A stretch of 64,000 nt of DNA, taken from positions 30,030 to 94,029 of the forward strand of contig CAUYUJ010002061.1 of assembly GCA_963575745.1 (NCBI GenBank). The letters are read 5' to 3'. This DNA is from Prorocentrum cordatum (lineage: Eukaryota > Sar > Dinophyceae > Prorocentrales > Prorocentraceae). The position numbers and the translations under genes are program-made. Positions within the stretch are counted from its first letter, which is position 1. The number at the start of each line of letters is the position of its first letter. Below are positions 32,010 to 43,048 of the stretch, piece by piece. Under the pieces are notes generated by a model. It was not told the DNA's origin. It saw only the letters and a program-made list of their open reading frames with translations, and did not search any database.

Positions 32010-32845
32010 GAGGAGAAGGAGGAGGAGAGGAGGAGGAGGAGGAGGAGGCGGAGGAGGACGAGGAGGAGGAGGGGAGGATGATGAGGAGGAGGAGGAGAGG
32101 AAGAGGGGAGGAGGAGGAGGAGGAGGGGAGAGGAGGAGGAGGAGAGGAGCAGGAGGAGGAGGAGGAGGAGGAGGAGGGGGATGAGGAGCAGGAGCAGAAG
32201 CAGCATGAAGAGAATGAGGAGCAGGAGCAGGAACCCGAGCATGAGGAGCAGCAGGATCAGATGAGGAGCAGCAGGAGCAGGAGGAGAGCCGGAGGCGGAG
32301 GCGGAGGAGGAGGAGGAGGAGGAGGAGGAGGAGCAGGAGCAGGAGCGGGAGCGGGAGCAGGAGCAGGAGGTGGAGCAGGAGCAGGAGGAGCAGGAGCAGG
32401 AGGAGGAGGAGGAGAGGAGGAGGAGGAGGAGGAGGAGGGAGGAGGGGAGGGGAGGAGGAGGAGGAGGAGGAGGAGGAGGAGGGAGGAGGAGGAGGAGGGA
32501 GGAGACGAGGGGAGGAGGAGCAGCACGAGGAGACGGAGGAGGAGGACCAGGTGGAGGAGGAAGAGGGGGCGCAGACGGACACGGAAGAGGAGGAGGAGGA
32601 GGAGGAGGAGGAGGAGGACGAGGAGGTGAGAAGATGAGGGAGGCGGAGGAGGAGGAGGAGGAGCAGGAGGAGTAGTTGGAGGAGGAGGAGGAGGAGCAGC
32701 AGGAGGAAGATGAGCAGGACGATGACAGGAGCGGGGACAGGAGGAGGAGCGGGAGGAGCAGGAGGAGGAGGAGGAAGGGAGGAGAAAGAGGAGGATGGCG
32801 AGATAAGGGGAGGTGGAGGACGAGGAGGAGGAGGAGGAGGACGGA
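32010..32845 (+). repeat. GGA triplet array
   Basis: Purine-rich 'ggagga' with 'ggagca' variants. The strand sense is opposite to the CTC arrays elsewhere. Confidence 0.96.
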
Positions 32846-33850
32846 AGCGGACGATGACGATGCTTTTGTTGTTGATGATGGTGGTGGTGTTGATGTTGAT
32901 GTTGATTATGATGTCGGTTTTCTTTTGTTGGCGATGATGAGGATGAGGATGATGATGATGTTGATGAAAGATGGGGTTGACGATGACGATGCGGATGATG
33001 CTGATGATATTGCTGATGATGTTGCTGTTGCTGCTGACGATGCTGATGATGATACTGATGCTGATGGTGATGATGATTATGATGGATCTGCTGCTGGTGA
33101 TAATGCTGATGCTGATGCGGCGGACGATCACGATGATGGTGGTGTTGATGCGGCTGGTTATGATGATGCTGATGATGATGCTGCTGATGCTGATGGCGCT
33201 AGTGATGATGATGTTGGTGCTGATGCTGCTGATGATGATAATGATGATGGCGCTGGTGATGATGATGGTGATGCCGCTGATGATGCTGATGAGTATTTTG
33301 ATGCTGATGCTGATGACGATGTCGATGATGGTGATGATGCTGATAATGATGGTGATGATGATTTTGATGGTGATGATGATGGTGATGTTGCGGCTGATGG
33401 CGATGCTGATGATGAAGATGAGGATGAGGACGAGGATGAGGATGACAAGTAGGATGTTGGTGATGATGATGATGATGATGATGATGATGAGGATGATGCT
33501 GATGAGGATGATAATGAGGATGAGGATGATGATGATGATGAGGATGATGATGATGCTGCTGATGCTGATGATGAAGATGATGAATATGCTGATGACGATG
33601 ATGATGATGAGGAGGAGGAGGAGGAGGATGAGGATGAGGACGAGGATGAGCATGAGCATGAGGAAGAGGATGAGGATGAGGATGAGGATGAAGATGAGGA
33701 TGAGGATGAGGATGAGGATGAGGATGATGATACTGCTGCTGCTCATGATGATGATGATGAGGAGGAGGAGGAGGATAATGCTGATGATGATGCTGATTAT
33801 GATGCTGATGCTCATGATGCTGTTGCTGTTGAAGATGGCGATGGCGATTG
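32846..33850 (+). repeat. GAT/GCTGAT array, second block
   Basis: Degenerate 'gatgatgctgat' with GAGGAT runs near 33620-33725. Confidence 0.96.
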
Positions 33851-33867
33851 CGATGACGAGAGAGAAG

Positions 33868-34445
33868 CAGTAGGAGGAGGAGGAGGAGGAGCAGGAGGAG
33901 GAGGAGGATGAGGAGCAGGAGGAGGAAGAGGAGGAGGAGGAGGAGGAGGAGGAGGAGGAGGAGGAGCAGGAGGGGAAGGAGGAGGAGGAGAGGAGGAGGA
34001 GGGGGAGGGGGAGGGCGAGAGGGAGGGGAGGAGGAGCAGGAAGAGGAGAATAGGAATAGGAAGAGGAGGAGCAGGAAGGAAAGGAGGAGGAGCAAGCAGG
34101 AGAGGAGGAGCAGGAGCAGGAGCAGAAGCAGCAGGAGCAGAAGCTCGGCACAGGAGCAGGAGAAGATGAGGAGCAGGAGGAGGAGGAGGAGGAGAGGAGA
34201 GGTAGGAGAGGGGAGTAGAGGAGGAGGAGGAGAAGGAGGAGGAGGAGGGAAGGAGGGAGAGGAGGAGGAAGATGAGGAAGATGAGGAGGAGATGAGGAGG
34301 AGGAGGAGGGGGAGGAAGAGGAGGGGGCGGGAGGAAGAAGGGAGGGAGAGGAGGAGGAGGAAGGAGGAGGAGGAGGAGGGAAAGGGAGGAGAAAGGGAGG
34401 AGGAGGAGGAGGAGGAGGAGGAGGAGGAGGAGGAGGAGGAGCAGG
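33868..34445 (+). repeat. GGA triplet array upstream of the GTPase exon
   Basis: About 580 bp of 'ggagga' ending some 40 bp before the ATG at 34486. Confidence 0.96.
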
Positions 34446-34485
34446 TCGAGGGAGGACGAACGGGGCCGCCACCGCCGAGGCCGAC

Positions 34486-34569
34486 ATGGCCCGCGTGCGC
34501 CTGCGCCGCGCGGGCTCCGACGACGACGCCGCGGACGCAGTGCGCGTGCTCGTCCTCGGCGACGCCTCG
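34486..34569 (+). CDS. Rab-like small GTPase, exon 1 (N-terminus with first half of P-loop)
   Basis: Starts at an ATG in a good context (ccgacATGg) and encodes 28 residues. The last are VRVLVLGDAS: a hydrophobic strand followed by the first part of the G1 box. The frame then runs into low-complexity DNA. A segment at 38392 supplies VGKTSLVEMIC; joined, the two give a complete GXXXXGK(T/S) P-loop with the spacing used by Rab-family GTPases. Such proteins bind and hydrolyse GTP as switches, usually in membrane traffic. The strand-loop sequence resembles the Rab-like 3 / plant LIP1 group most, but that is a short match. The splice after TCG uses a GC donor, allowed in dinoflagellates. Downstream boxes (switch I, DxxG, NKxD, SAK) were not found in the window. 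Confidence 0.6.
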
Positions 34570-34657
34570 GCCCGCCGCCCAGCAGCGCCCTCCCGGCGAG
34601 GGGGCCCGGCGGCGGCGGCGGCTCGCGGCGAGGAGGGGGATCGGGGGGGCGAGGGGG

Positions 34658-34715
34658 GGAGGAGGAGGAGCAGGAGGAGGAGGAGGAGGAGGAGGAGGAG
34701 GAGGAGGAGGAGGCC
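34658..34715 (+). repeat. GGA triplet array inside the intron
   Basis: 'ggagga' run. The next 150 bp repeats 'tctcagaaggc' and 'tctcagaggcc' variants. Confidence 0.9.
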
Positions 34716-34965
34716 GTCTCAGAAGGCGGCGGGGCTTCTCAGAGGCCCTCGCGCCCTCTGAGGAGTCTCCTGTGCCTTCGGGGCAGGCTCAGAACACCTC
34801 TCAGAGAAGGCCGGGGGGGCTCAGAAAGCTTCTCAGAAGGCCCGGGGGGACGTCCGAGCCTTTTGGGAAGACCCGCCCCTGCTCACTTCCCCCCCCCGGA
34901 CTCGCCGCCGAGAGGGGCAAGGAGCGGGCAACAGAGAGGGAGAACTTACGGGGAGGCGGAGGGCT

Positions 34966-35182
34966 CCTCCTCCTCCTCCTCCTCCTCCTCCCTCCTCCTC
35001 CTCCTCTCCCTCCCTTCTTCCTCCCGCCCCCCCTCCTCCTCCTCTCCTCCTCCTCCTCCTCCTCCTCCTCCTCCTCTCCTCCTCCTCTTCATCCTCCTCA
35101 TCTTCCTCCTCATCTTCCTCCTCCTCCTCCCCTCCTCCCCTCCTCCTATCTCCTCCTCCTCCTCCTCGCTCCTCCTCCTCCG
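34966..35182 (+). repeat. CTC triplet array inside the intron
   Basis: 'ctcctc' with short C-run and TTC/ATC interruptions. Opposite sense to the GGA array 250 bp earlier, so the two could pair in single-stranded RNA. Confidence 0.95.
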
Positions 35183-35210
35183 GAAGGGGGCGGGGGAGGG
35201 GGGATGGCGG

Positions 35211-35261
35211 CGGGAGATGGCCCGGCCCCAGCCCTCGCGGGGGGCGGGCCATCTCCCGGAG
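35211..35261. repeat. GC-rich hairpin
   Basis: 'cgggagatggcccggccc' is followed by 'ggcgggccatctcccgg'; arms of about 15 bp around a short loop. Confidence 0.75.
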
Positions 35262-35365
35262 AAGGGGGGCCAGCGACGGAGAGGGGCCGTGCCGGGCGGG
35301 CGACAGGCCAGGTCCGTCTCGCGCCCTGCTGCCTGCCTGCTGGCCCGCCTTTTGACCGCTCCCTT

Positions 35366-35560
35366 CGCGCGAGAGAGAGAGAGAGAGAAAAGAAAAAAAA
35401 AACAATAATAAAAGAGAAAGAGGGACAGCAACAAAACAAACACAGGAGGAGGAAGGGGAAGGGAGGGTGAGGAGGGAGGCGAAGAGGAGAGGGGGTAAGA
35501 GGTGGGGATGAGGGGGGACACGGGAAGGGGGGGAGGGGAAGGGGGGGGGAGAGATAACGA
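35366..35560 (+). repeat. GA and A-rich microsatellite tract
   Basis: 'gagagagagagag' at about 35370-35387, an A run with 'acaataataaaa', then GGA/GGG purine-rich DNA to 35555. Confidence 0.85.
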
Positions 35561-35819
35561 CGGGTCCAGAACGAAGGGACTTGTTAGGAATTGGAGAAGG
35601 CGATAATGCCGACGAGGACGAGGAAGAGGACGAGAAGGACCGGCGTAAACTGAAGATGCACTTCCGATGCTGCAATAAACCCTCCCGTCCCAGGCTCCCT
35701 CATCACACGTCCCTGCACGTCTTCCTTTCCGCGTCGGAACGCGCCTTTCCTTGACAGATTCTTCTCGTTTGGCGGGGTGCACGTCCGGAGCACGTGCAGT
35801 CCAGTTGTTGCGGGGCTTG

Positions 35820-36075
35820 GTAGGAGCCGCTGTGGGGCCTTTCGGAGGCCTCTTGGGGATTTCTGGGAGCTTCTGAGGCTTGGGGCCTCCTGGGGGCGTT
35901 TTGGGCCGTCTTGGGGCGCTCTTGCGCCGCTTGGCTCCTTCGGAGGCCATCCTGTGTGCCTCTCGCGGCTGCCTTGAAGCTCTCTTGGGGTCCTCTCGGG
36001 CCGTCTTGGCGGCCGTCTTGGGTGCCTTTTTGGGCCGTCTTGGGGCCCTCTTCGCTCGAAGACCTGGCGGCGCGT
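35820..36075 (-). repeat. CCCAAGACGGCC-family fragment, copy 6
   Basis: Reverse-complement units 'gccgtcttggggc', 'cctcttggggatt', 'gccgtcttggcggccgtctt' and 'ttgggccgtcttgggg'. No AT-rich core retained. Confidence 0.65.
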
Positions 36076-37285
36076 CTGCGGGTTTTTCGCTCCCGCCCTG
36101 CAAGGTGGAGGACGGAAGCGGAGAGTCTGGCGGGCGAGCTCGGCTTCGCTCGCTTCTTGCACTGGCTGTGAACGGCTGGTCCTCTCGAGCGCCAGACCGA
36201 CATGGCGCGGGGCGCGGTGCTTGTCCAGCGTGCGGTTGGACGTGATCGCCGCCCTCCCTCTCCGTCCTGCCTCCTTCGCTGTGGTGCTCGTCCTCTCTCT
36301 CCACCATCTCACTGCTGATGTCGCGCTAAGTTGTTGGCCCCTCGTCCGCGGCTCCTCCCCCCCGCCCCCCCCACTTCGCTCCCGCCCCCGTTGCGTCTCC
36401 TCCTCGAGCCTGGGGGCCTCGGTCCTCCTCCTCCTCGTGCTGCCCCGTGAGTCGCGCAGCGCGCGCAGTTCCCAGATGAGTGCGCACGACCAGTGGCACA
36501 CCCCGTGTTGTCATCGGCCGTGCGATTCTGGGCCAGCTCCTCTTGTCGCTTACTCCAGATGGGTCTGTTACGTCGCCGGGCAAGTGCCCAATCCTCGGGC
36601 CGTCCTCGTGCGTCATGCTGCTGGGGGAGAGCCTCCCCCACGTGTAATCTCATCGTTGGTCTGCATGTCCGCGGATCCGTGGATCAAATGGCCTCCTGGG
36701 CCCACGTGGTCGATTCTAATTTTACAGTGATGTTGGCGAACGAGATGGACCCACGAAGTTTCCGCGCCAAAATTGGGATCTAGAACGTGGGCAAAGGGGA
36801 TTCGCGAGACTGAATGGGATCTTTCGTTTTTTAGTCTGGAGGACACAACTTACATGTTCGGCCAGGGGGGAGGGTGATCGGACGAGGATCGGGGAAAACA
36901 TTTGGGAGGGAGGGCGGGGTAGTCGGTGAAGGGAACAGGTGAAGGCAGGGACAGTGAGGGGAGGATGACCTCGGAAAACAGGGTGGTGTGGGACGGGAGG
37001 GGGCGTGAGCGGGGTCGTGGAGGAAGTGCTGGCTTCGGAAGGGAGGAGGGATGATGAGGGAGGAAGGCGAGGGAGGAAGGCGAGAGGAGGGGAACGAGGG
37101 CCTCGGATGAGAGGGGGGAAGGGTCGGGGAGATGAGGAGGAGGGGGGGGGGGAAGAGAAAGGGAAGGGGCAGGGCTCGGGATTCCATGGGAGGGCAGGCC
37201 ACTGCTGGCGCAGCGCATGCGGCGATCGGCGAGCCGCGCACTCGAGGTCACTCGTGCCAAGGGGCACTTGAGCCAGCAGATGCCT
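36076..37285. other. Intronic sequence, no recognised gene
   Basis: Open frames to 278 aa are Pro/Ser/Arg-rich and lack domains. G-rich at 36860-37180. Confidence 0.35.
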
Positions 37286-37412
37286 GGCATCGCTCGGACG
37301 TGTGCGTTTTTTCCTCGGCGAGGACCATCGAGGAGCATCCTTGACCATCTGGCGAAAAAAGCACGCACGAAACCGAACAAAACACAGGGAATGGACGTCC
37401 GAGCGATGGCCA
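37286..37412. mobile_element. MITE-like element, family 2, copy 2
   Basis: Ends 'ggcatcgctcggacgt' and, as reverse complement of the right end, 'gccatcgctcggacgt': near-perfect 16-bp inverted ends about 95 bp apart. Interior shared with 30074-30212. No coding capacity. Confidence 0.8.
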
Positions 37413-38390
37413 GATGGGCACTTGTGCGAGCAGATGGAATCAGAAGAGGGTTTGGCTCCCCAGCTTCCGCTTCCGAGCACGTACAAGGCATACCGCGCAC
37501 CTCTACATTGGCAACGCGCGCCCCCCCCCCCCCCCGCCGCATCGCATTGCCAAGCCACGGGGTTGGTTCCAGGTATTGTCCCAAACGGCGCTTGGCATCG
37601 TGCCGGGATGAACTGTTACGATGCTGGGGACCCTTGAGTCGTATTGGAATGTGTTGGAAGCGTGCTGGAATAATGTGGTAAGATACCGGCGAAGCTTAAC
37701 ATTGTACCGAACGTGTTTGGTAGAATTTCGCGTTTATATGGTTCTTTAACACATGCGGGCCAGTCCGAACGGCACTTGGTATTGTACTGGAAGCGTTTCT
37801 GCTATTCTACCATGTTTTTCTTGTGTTATAATGAAAGGCCGTTTGTTCGATATTTGGCGTCGTTCGGGACAACGTTTGGGAGTTCGGTGCTCGGCAGTGC
37901 GAAGGGGCAGGAGGCGCCAGAGAGCTTGGGGAAGATCAGCGGACATGCGGATCGTTCGCTCGCGCACGGGGTCACAGTTGCGCTCCCCGCGAGCAAGTTG
38001 GTCAGGAACAGGTAAGCTCAATTTCGCTGATTTTCCTTCTTCGGGGTCGCATTTTTATCAAACGCGATGCTTTCCTTGCTTTTTCCTGGGCAATTCCTCT
38101 GGAAATAATTGGCCCAAGCCAGTATTCTTTTCAGAAAAAAAACAGTTTTCCTTAGTTTGCCCGTCGCTGACTCTGACCCCCAGTAGTCGAACCCCCTTAC
38201 CAGGCGAACAAGGATAGAGGAGGACCGAGATCCCCAGGCGTTTTGAGACTCCGGGGGCCTCCAGCGGCTTCTGGGGGCTTTTTACTCCAGAAGTCCCTGG
38301 AGATCTCCGGGATAAGTGATCGATGAGGAAGGGGCAATGTGCCCTTCCCCTCATCATTTGTCGTTCGCCTCCCTGCCCCGCCCCCGCACA
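37413..38390. other. Intronic spacer
   Basis: Contains a C-run at 37521-37538 and loosely reiterated 'ggtattgt' / 'ttggcatcgt' words at 37555-37800. No gene recognised. Confidence 0.35.
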
Positions 38391-38391
38391 G

Positions 38392-38428
38392 GTCGGCAAG
38401 ACGTCCCTGGTCGAGATGATTTGCAGGG
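38392..38428 (+). CDS. Rab-like small GTPase, exon 2 (second half of P-loop)
   Basis: Directly after 'ccccgcacag' the sequence encodes VGKTSLVEMICRG, the glycine-lysine-threonine part of the G1 box and the following helix. The Lys and Thr are the residues that contact the phosphates and magnesium in P-loop GTPases. The 3' end is placed at the GT at 38429 (AGGG|GT), but the frame stays open to a TGA near 38484, so the exon could be longer. No later exon was recognised, and a LINE occupies 39.1-43.6 kb. The gene therefore continues beyond what can be read here, or is a broken 5' fragment. Confidence comes from exact phase and spacing with exon 1. Confidence 0.55.
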
Positions 38429-38607
38429 GTGGCGCCGGGGTCAGGCTTCTCCTGGGAGAGGGGTTGGGAGGCGCGGGTGAGGATTGAGGGACAGTGGTCG
38501 ACCTGAACGGTGTTTTGGCGACCTCGTGAGCCGGTTTCGTCTCGACTCCGTTTTGCAGCAAGGGCGGGTCGAAGACAAAACGAGGGAAAACGATAACAAA
38601 ACGAAAA

Positions 38608-38740
38608 CGATGAGGCGGAGGAGGCGAATGAAGAGGAGGAGGAGGAGGAGGAGGAGGAGAAGAAGGAGGAGAAGAAGGAAGGAGGAGGATGGAGGAGGGT
38701 GCAGGAGAAAGAGGAGGAGGAGGAGGTGGATGAGGACCCA
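38608..38740 (+). repeat. GGA triplet array
   Basis: 'ggaggaggag' with AAG interruptions. Confidence 0.92.
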
Positions 38741-39092
38741 GGGCATCGGGCGCTGCGGAAAAGATCGAGGCGGATTTGTTTTTTTGGCAGTGGTCGGCCT
38801 GGTCTGTGGACCGCTGGCGATGTCGTAGCCTTAGAACGACGATCCGAGGCCAAAAATTGGTCCCCGTGGACCGGGCCCGAGGACTTGAGCATGATGACTC
38901 CGCGGGCCTGGGAAGAGTGCATGGGGGCCAGAGCCATGTCTTTCTTATCGTCCTGTCGTCGCTCCCTGCGGTCACAGCTCCTCCTCCTCCTCCCCCAGCC
39001 CCCACGGCTCAGTTCCACCAGCACAGGGGCGTATTCTGTCTAACGTACGTAGCTCAGTCCACATCCATGTTTTCTCGTCTTGTCCATGCAGC

Positions 39093-40269
39093 ATGAGGGG
39101 CTGCTGGCTGCCCTGTCTCATGTACTCCTTGGTCGCTGGCAGCTATAACCTGTTGCGGGCGAACAGTGAGGATCGATTGGAGGAGATTTGTCGCAGGACT
39201 ACATCGTTTGACGTGCTGACCCTCGTCGGCGCGAAGACCAAGGCGGCGGCAGGAGCTTCTGTGAGGCGCCGCAAAATATGTATGCCAGCAGTGCAGCGTT
39301 CTCGTGTCGTGGTCGAAGCAGGGTATCGCTCGAGTCCAGTCGTCACCAACTCATGCGGGTGCTCGATTGTCCTGGGAAAGAGATTTTCGGTGGCATACAT
39401 TGTGCGGGTCGCAGTTCCCCCACCTGAACTTCAAGGCCGTGGGCTGCTTGTTCGAGTGAACAACGGATCCTGAGATTTAGCCTGCATTGCTCTGTACTAT
39501 CCCCCCCGAGTTCGGGATCTTGCGGCGATGAGTGGGTACCAGCGGACCTGTGATAAACTTACATCGTGGCTGGCTGAACAATTATGTGCTCTCCCAGCTC
39601 GGTCCACCCCAATTGTGGGTATGGACTTGAATGATGGGCTTGGGTTGGTGCATGTCGCAGGACAAGGGTGGGTGTATGATGATAAACATGTCGTCCCGTC
39701 GTCCTACGCCAGCCAGGCACACTATGCAGGGATAGCAGCGGGGGGGGGTACTAGCGAGTCATGAATTGTGTGCGGCTAACTGTGCTCGGGAACGAATGCC
39801 GGCGTTTTACCGCAACACGGGCGGAACGAATACGATTGTTTTTATGTGTTTACCGCGCCCTTTGGGGAATCAGATGTTTCACAGCAGTCCTCTTCGCCGA
39901 GTTAGTCGTGAGTTGCAGATTATTCCCTCTGCTAGACCTGCTGATCATCTCCTCATCATGACTAAGACCATGTATGCGCCCTCTTACTCTACCTCCACCC
40001 CCCGTGCTAAACCTCATGCCTGGGATCGAGATCTGCTTATGCGGTGCCTGCGGCGTGGTGAACGACGGGCTGAGTTTGCGCAGGCACTGCGTCGCCGGCT
40101 GGAGGCTGACGAGAATGCTCTCACTGATTTACTGGAAAAGTCTACGGCAGATGCGTTCTTTGAACAGGTTAACGCTATCCTGATTGAGGTTGGTCAAGAA
40201 GTGTTCGGCAATCCTGAATGTGAACAACAAAAAGCCCATGCACTTGAGCGAGAACAGCTGCTTGAGTAG
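39093..40269 (+). pseudogene. LINE AP-type endonuclease and linker, frameshifted
   Basis: Frame 1 reads SLVAGSYNLLRANSEDRLEEI, FDVLTLVGAKT and GCSIVLGKRFSVAYI. A TGA follows at 39471, then the same frame goes on DLACIALYYPPRVRDL, and MDLNDGLG, the catalytic Asp region. At the G9 run near 39740 the frame changes. The new frame gives GTNTIVFMCLP and SARPADHLLIM, whose Asp-His matches the closing catalytic pair of AP endonucleases. It runs through a charged linker (LRRRLEADENALTDLLEKS) to a TAG at 40267. This domain nicks target DNA to prime reverse transcription. One stop and one frameshift make it non-functional as it stands. Confidence 0.8.
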
Positions 40270-42159
40270 AGACGGCAATTTAGGCTCATGCCCCCAGAGG
40301 TTGCTGAAGAGTACGTTGTGCAGGTTCAGCACCGTCTTCGAGAGGTGTCGCGACTGCATCGATTGTTTCGGAGACTTGCTCTGGAGGAATGGAGGGAGGC
40401 GCTTTTGGAAGAGGTGCGCGAACACGGGAAATATCGTCGATTAGCGGAAGCGACTCCATTAGCGAGGCGAGCGTCTGGATCGAGGTTCGGACCAGAGAAG
40501 CGTGATTACGCAGCGATTCGAGGAACAGTAGACGACGCTGCTGACCTCAGACGCCTTGTTGCTCAGCCTGGGCCTCGTGGAGGCATGTCGGCGGTATCAG
40601 TTGATGACTGACATGACTGGCGGTCTGAGTGGATCTCTAGAGCTCCGCCTCCAGTGCAGCCATCAGAAGATGATTTTCGAGCTGCTCGCAGATCTGCGTG
40701 CTATTTTGTCTCGCCTGACGCGCGCAGGCAAACGCCGAGCTGCCCCCGAATGGCCCCCCCCCCCCCCTCTGGAGCTCTGGTGGCTGTCATTGTTCCCGGA
40801 GAAGAACTTGAGTCAGCTGCCATCTGGAGTGCGTGCTGTTGCGTGCCCGCATTCTTTGGGGAACTTCAGAGACCTGGTTGTCGGGGGGCTTGCTCGAAAA
40901 GGTGTTGTGGGCAAATTCCGATCTTCTGGAACCGTAGTAGGGGGGGGGGGAGGAGGGGGGGGGGGGGGGGGGGGGGGCTTATTCCGAGGCCTGACGGGAA
41001 GACTCGCTGGATCCACCTCCTGGACCCCTTTGGGGAGGCCTGGGCGTCGGGGGCGATGGCCCAGCGAGGCCAGCTGCAGGGCGCCGACCAGGATCATGGG
41101 TTTCTGAGGCATCGACGTCGAGAGCGTGCGCTCATGGTTCAGGGCATTACAGGGAAATTGCTACACCGCATTGGCTATTCCTTCCTGCTCAACGCCCACG
41201 ACCTGACGAATGCGTGGGCTAGCAGTGCCAGACCGCCGATGGGGTCTGCAATTCGAGATTTATGTTTGCGATCATCGGTGCGATTTGCGCACCAACGTCT
41301 TAAGAGTGCTGTCATCACGGTGCGGGGGCATGAGGGGGATGTCAATATTGTACCGGGGAGTGGAGGACTGATGGCGGATGAGTTCGCAGTCAACACCTTT
41401 GTTTGCACCTTCGTTCCTCCTGTGCAGAAGTGGCTGGATACCCGCTCCGCGTTCGACTCCCAGTCTGCTGTGCTTCATGCTAGGCGGCCGTTCTTTCGAG
41501 ATGGTCGGCTGGTGTTTGAATGTGAGGCGGTCAATTGCTCGCTAACGAAGTATGCGGATGACTTGGCCAAGAAGCTTGTGCTCCCGCGAGGTGTGGACCC
41601 TCGCGAGCTGGCCCATTCAAGTCGGCAGCCCAATCAGTCTCTGGACGAGCATCTTGCTGAAGTCGGTTTTGCCCAGGATCCAACCAAGCAGGACGCGCTG
41701 TTGCACGTTCAGGGGTACGGAGCTGCTGCATGTCTTCGCGATATTCGGGCGGGGCGTCTCGTGTTTCTTGGAAAGCCTGTTCAGCGTGCTAAGGGTATGG
41801 GATCCTGGTTATCGTCTATACCAACTAGCTATGAGTTTGGACTTAAGTCGCGTATCAGTGCTGTTCGTCAGGCGTGGTATCAGATGTGTGGTTTCTGGGC
41901 TCTTCGGGGCGCTCCCCACCGACTTAGGCGTTGTTTATCGACCTCAAAGATTTATGATGTGGCTCTCTCTGGGGTGCAGGCGTTCCGCCCGAGTGTGCAA
42001 CGAGTCCAGCGTCTGCAGCATGTCGTAGCCCAGCATGCGCGGAAGGCGATGATGGGCCAGGCTGTCAACTGGACCTCTGGGGTTTACCCAACAAGTCTGT
42101 CCTCTGAGGCTGTTCATAGATGGTGGCGCCCTGTTCCCCTAGAACTGGAAATACGTTAA
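40270..42159 (+). pseudogene. LINE reverse transcriptase with YADD motif
   Basis: In the same frame as the linker, interrupted by the TAG at 40267 and a TGA at 40609, then open to 42159. Landmarks: TRWIHLLDPFGEAW (41009 on), QLQGADQDHGFLRHRRRE, LNAHDLTNAWA, DVNIVPGSGGLMADEF, TFVPPVQKWLD, then the polymerase active site TKYADDLAKK with YADD at 41551-41562. Next come VFLGKPVQRAKGMGSWLSS and QAWYQMCGFW. The two Asp of YADD coordinate the catalytic metals in reverse transcriptases. A poly-Gly stretch from a G run at 40937-40978 replaces the usual start of the palm. The last part, HRWWRPVPLELEIR, is followed by a frameshift before the Cys/His tail. Confidence 0.85.
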
Positions 42160-42528
42160 CGTCGTCTCCGGCTCTGGCAGAGTGGTTCAAAAGTCCCCGG
42201 GGCCCATCGTCAACTCCTGGCGTTCCTACTTGGAGCCTTCGGTAGTGACCTATTTCACGTTGACATGAAGGGGTCGGCTGGAGGGGGCGGCGTCTCCGTG
42301 GACGCAGCGCATGCGCGCAGGTATTGATAGCCTACAGGTGATTGAGGGAGGGGCTTCTTTACTGGAACAACTTGAAGGGAGGTATTGTTTATTGTTTACT
42401 GATCCTGGGTGTGCTGAAGTGTTTTATAGTATTGATGTACGTCAGCTACGCGCTGCGGTCTTGTCTGGGATTACCCCCCCCCTGGGACGTCGACTGCTAC
42501 TGCTACGGTCGTGTGGGGGGGGGGGGGT

Positions 42529-42905
42529 CCGAGGTTGATGCTATGTTTACCTGCGTGATTAAGGGCGAGAGTGGGGGGGTATGCGGGCGGGCCTTGCAAG
42601 ACAGACGTTCCCTACAGAACCATCTTATTTCGCGCGACGGGTTTCGAGCCTTAGATAATGTCGCGACTGTGACTAATCAGCGCTGCGTGTGTCTTGCCAC
42701 CTTTGCTCGCCCCGAGAGTGCCCGACGCCGCCTGTCTCGCAGCGTGATCAAAGGCAGGTGCCATAGGGACTGCGCCCACAACTTGGCTGAGTTTGGGAGC
42801 CCAGCATCTCTTAAGTGTCCTCTTTATGCGAGTTCTCTGCAGGCGTTTTGGCCGAGCTGCAGGTGCATCCCGGATCACACCGTGACCCTCTTCCTCTGCC
42901 ACCTC
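42529..42905 (+). pseudogene. LINE Cys/His-rich tail
   Basis: Reads MFTC, a short insertion, then VCGRALQDRRSLQNHLIS, where the Cys pair, Leu and His fit a C2H2 finger whose last His is now Asp. A second cluster is TNQRCVCLATFARPESARR with KGRCHRDC; a third is LKCPLYASSLQAF, with the matching LAELQVHPGSHRD in the next frame. Cys/His tails of this sort bind nucleic acid in LINE proteins. Small indels split the fingers. Confidence 0.6.
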
Positions 42906-43048
42906 CAGACGATGGGCGCGACTCCGTCGTGGATGCTGGCATCGTCCGCCGCTGCAGCCGAGGGGGGCAAGTCGAACCATCGCAAGCGGAGGGCAATCGA
43001 GGACGTAGTAGAGGAGGCCAAGAAGGAGGGAGGATGAGGCAAAGGCGG

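Larger units (their letters stand above)
34570..38391 (+). other. Predicted 3.8-kb intron of the Rab-like gene
   Basis: Begins GC and ends 'gcctccctgccccgcccccgcacag', a strong pyrimidine tract with AG. Contains GGA, CTC and GA arrays, a CCCAAGACGGCC-type fragment, a MITE-like copy and unassigned sequence. Inferred from the split P-loop only. Confidence 0.5.

Noticed and set aside
30798-34487. 1229-codon minus-strand open frame
   Set aside because: It lies over GAT and GGA arrays and reads Ile/Ser/His/Pro/Leu runs; openness follows from triplets that cannot give stops in that frame.
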